From Betaproteobacteria bacterium HGW-Betaproteobacteria-9 (lineage in GTDB: Bacteria > Pseudomonadota > Gammaproteobacteria > Burkholderiales > Burkholderiaceae_C): DNA of 64,000 bases. Shown here in pieces: positions 62,302 to 64,000 of this stretch. The position numbers and the translations under genes were made by a program. Every line of letters begins with the position of its first letter. Within the stretch, counting starts at the first letter, position 1. The notes under the pieces are model-generated. The model was not told the DNA's origin. It ran no database searches and saw nothing but the letters and a program-made list of their open reading frames with translations. The DNA lies in NCBI GenBank assembly GCA_002842215.1, contig PHCC01000017.1, positions 1-64,000 on the forward strand, written 5' to 3'.

Positions 62302-63824
62302 AACGCAGCCTCCGCCGAGTGTGGCCGGGTGCCGCGCACGGTGTCGCCGCGGGACGAACGGTGCACGTGGTCGAGCACCTCGCCGCGGGCGTTGCGCAGC
62401 GTCACCGCCAGCGGCATCTGGCCCAGCGCGTGCGTGGCGCACGAGAGGCAGGGGTCGTAGGCGCGGATGGCGACTTCGAGGTGGTTGAGCAGCGGCTCGG
62501 TGATGGTCTGGCCGTCCAGGTACTGCAGCGCGACGGAGCGCACCGCCTCGTTCATGGCCTGGTTGTTGTGGGTGGTCGACACGATCAGGTTGCAGCTGGT
62601 CACCAGATCGTCGTCGCCGACCTCGTACTCGTGGATCAGCGTGCCGCGCGGCGCCTCGATGATGCCAACGCCGCTGCGCTGGCGTTCGCCCGTGGCCTGC
62701 AGCGGGCCGCCGAGAATGACCGGGTCGTCCAGCAGCTGCGCGATCACCTCCACGCCGTGCAGCAGCTCGATCATGCGCGCCCAGTGCGTGGCCAGCACCG
62801 CGTGCACCGGCCGTCCGCCGTGCGCAGCCACAAAGGACTGGCGCCGGGCCTCGGCGCGCGGCGTGGGAATGTGGTCGCAGTTCTGCAGCCGCGCCAGCGG
62901 GCCGACGCGGTACCAGCCGGCCTCGGGCCCGAGCGCGCGGCGGTAGGGGAACTTCATGTAGGTCCAGGGCTTGACCGCCTCGTCGATCAGCTCGCGGTAG
63001 CGCTGGTCCTCGAAGCCATCGACGGCGATGCGGCCGTCGGCCTCGCGCAGGCGCAGCGTGCCGTCGTACAGCTCCATCGCGCCGCCGGGGCCGATGAGCG
63101 ACATCATGGCCGCGGGCGTTTCGCCAAAGTGCTCGTAGGCGGGCGGCAGGCCGGTGTGCAGGCGCTGCGCCAGGTCCACCGCCGCCTCGGCCCAGGCCAG
63201 CACCTCGGGCAGTTGCGCGCGCAGCGTGTCGCGGTCCTCGCGCGCCACCGCGCGGTTCATGCCGCCGGGCACCGAGCCAGTGCCGTGCACCCGCTTGCCC
63301 GAGGTGATGCGGATCACCTCCTGGCCGAACTTGCGCAGCATCACGCCCTGGCGCGCGGCCTCGGGGTGGGCCATGGCCACACCCACGATGTTGCGCTGCG
63401 CGACGTCGGCACCGAAGCCGAACAGCAGGTCGGGCGAGGACAGGTGGAAGAAGTGCAGCGCGTGGCTCTGCACGATCTGGCCGTAATGCATCAGGCGGCG
63501 GATGCGGTCGGCCGCTTCGGGCACCGGCCAGCCGCCGACCACGCGGTCCAGCGCTTTGGACGCGGCCAGGTGGTGCGAGACCGGGCAGATGCCGCACAGG
63601 CGTTGCACCATCACCGGCACTTCCCAGTAGGGCCGGCCGACGATGAACTGCTCGAAGCCGCGGAACTCGACGATGTGCAGCCGCACCTGCTGCAGGCGCT
63701 GCTGGTCGTCGAGCAGCAGCGTGACCTTGCCGTGGCCTTCGACGCGCGAGACCGGGTCGATCACGATGCGGCGCAGGCCCTGCGGATCGGCCGCAGTTTC
63801 GAGCGGGCGGGTGGTTTCAGTCAT
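62298..63824 (-). CDS. hoxH: NAD-reducing hydrogenase large subunit
   Basis: A 508-residue [NiFe] large subunit of the bidirectional group: DPVSRVEGHGKV, RLCGICPVSHH (Cys77, Cys80) and DPCLSCATH (active-site Cys pair, His465). After His465 there is a 43-residue extension beginning ALGQMPL, the HoxW cleavage site; I recall about 24 residues for Ralstonia HoxH, so this tail appears long. It oxidises H2 with HoxY and passes electrons to the HoxFU diaphorase, expected upstream beyond the window. It overlaps hoxY by 8 bp. Confidence 0.93.
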   Translation of the reverse strand: MTETTRPLETAADPQGLRRIVIDPVSRVEGHGKVTLLLDDQQRLQQVRLHIVEFRGFEQFIVGRPYWEVPVMVQRLCGICPVSHHLAASKALDRVVGGWPVPEAADRIRRLMHYGQIVQSHALHFFHLSSPDLLFGFGADVAQRNIVGVAMAHPEAARQGVMLRKFGQEVIRITSGKRVHGTGSVPGGMNRAVAREDRDTLRAQLPEVLAWAEAAVDLAQRLHTGLPPAYEHFGETPAAMMSLIGPGGAMELYDGTLRLREADGRIAVDGFEDQRYRELIDEAVKPWTYMKFPYRRALGPEAGWYRVGPLARLQNCDHIPTPRAEARRQSFVAAHGGRPVHAVLATHWARMIELLHGVEVIAQLLDDPVILGGPLQATGERQRSGVGIIEAPRGTLIHEYEVGDDDLVTSCNLIVSTTHNNQAMNEAVRSVALQYLDGQTITEPLLNHLEVAIRAYDPCLSCATHALGQMPLAVTLRNARGEVLDHVHRSSRGDTVRGTRPHSAEAAL

Positions 63825-64000
63825 AGCGGATCAGGCCCTTGTTCAGCGCGGGCTCTCGCCCGGCCATCAGGTCCTGCAGCAGTTGCCAGAAGGCATCGGC
63901 CGGCGGCGGGCAGCCGGGCAGCGCGTGGTCAATCTGCACGACTTCGTGGATCGGCCGCACGCGGTTGAGCGGCAGCGGCAGCTCGGGGTCATTCGGCACC
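63817..64000 (-). CDS. hoxY: NAD-reducing hydrogenase small subunit, C-terminal part (partial)
   Basis: The last 60 codons of a gene that continues beyond the right edge of the window. PIHEVVQIDHALPGCPPPAD holds the Cys of the HoxY Fe-S site in its usual C-terminal context, and the reading frame ends GLIRYD. Position directly before hoxH, with an 8-bp overlap, is canonical for hoxFUYH. Confidence 0.88.
   Translation of the reverse strand, partial: VPNDPELPLPLNRVRPIHEVVQIDHALPGCPPPADAFWQLLQDLMAGREPALNKGLIRYD

Noticed and set aside
61819..63597. 592-codon frame joining hoxW to upstream sequence
   Set aside because: The extra part is hoxH in the wrong frame; HoxW has its own start at 62301 and the correct protease length.

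Overview
The window is GC-rich DNA from an aerobic betaproteobacterium, most likely a member of the Comamonadaceae close to Hydrogenophaga. The evidence is the gene order (gatCAB next to mreBCD-mrdA, pyrE next to xthA), the pairing of aromatic-ring catabolism with [NiFe]-hydrogenases, and a family of GC-rich intergenic repeats of the kind common in that group. No rRNA, tRNA, CRISPR array or intact insertion sequence was recognised. All calls come from reading the sequence; no database search was run.

Region 1 (1-10152) is a benzene/toluene catabolic block on the + strand. It starts with the end of a meta-cleavage lower pathway (dmpG tail, dmpI tautomerase). A TodS/TmoS-type double-kinase sensor with its TodT/TmoT-type regulator follows, then a complete six-gene four-component monooxygenase (tmoABCDEF type), an OmpW-family outer-membrane protein and a 2-keto-4-pentenoate-hydratase-like gene. 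Region 2 (10153-12410) is gene-poor: a hemerythrin gene, two palindromic or half-site motifs, nine tandem TGGCA units and the wreck of a Fic-family gene. Region 3 (12516-21571) is a VOC-family gene followed by a homoprotocatechuate (hpa) meta-cleavage cluster on the - strand: hpaR, hpaG1, hpaG2, hpaE, a repeat-filled gap, hpaD, hpaF, hpaH, then a class II aldolase gene, a ketopantoate-reductase-like gene and hpaI, the last four overlapping by 4 bp where they meet.

Region 4 (21669-54085) is mostly housekeeping: a nitronate-monooxygenase-like gene, a J-domain protein, radA, two tandem acyltransferases, ilvE, a glycosyltransferase, an OmpR/RstB-like two-component pair, an acyl-CoA ligase, ampG, an M48 protease, a ybhP-clsB-ybhN-like operon, a LysR regulator without an obvious target, cbpA-cbpM, xthA/pyrE with overlapping divergent start codons, gatCAB and mreBCD-mrdA.

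Region 5 (54162-56877) holds the most interesting item. A lipase-like protein with a GHSLGG nucleophile elbow ends in what I read as an XVIPCD, the recruitment domain of effectors of the bacteria-killing type IV secretion system of Xanthomonadales. It is translationally coupled to an upstream lipoprotein that would be its immunity protein. Two small proteins behind a strong-looking promoter follow. Region 6 (57038-64000) is a TSUP permease and then, reading leftwards from the window end, hoxY (partial), hoxH, hoxW, hoxB, hoxC and hoxJ. The NAD-reducing hydrogenase, its maturation protease and the H2-sensing regulatory hydrogenase with its kinase form one tightly packed cluster, and an intergenic repeat has become the coding N-terminus of hoxC.
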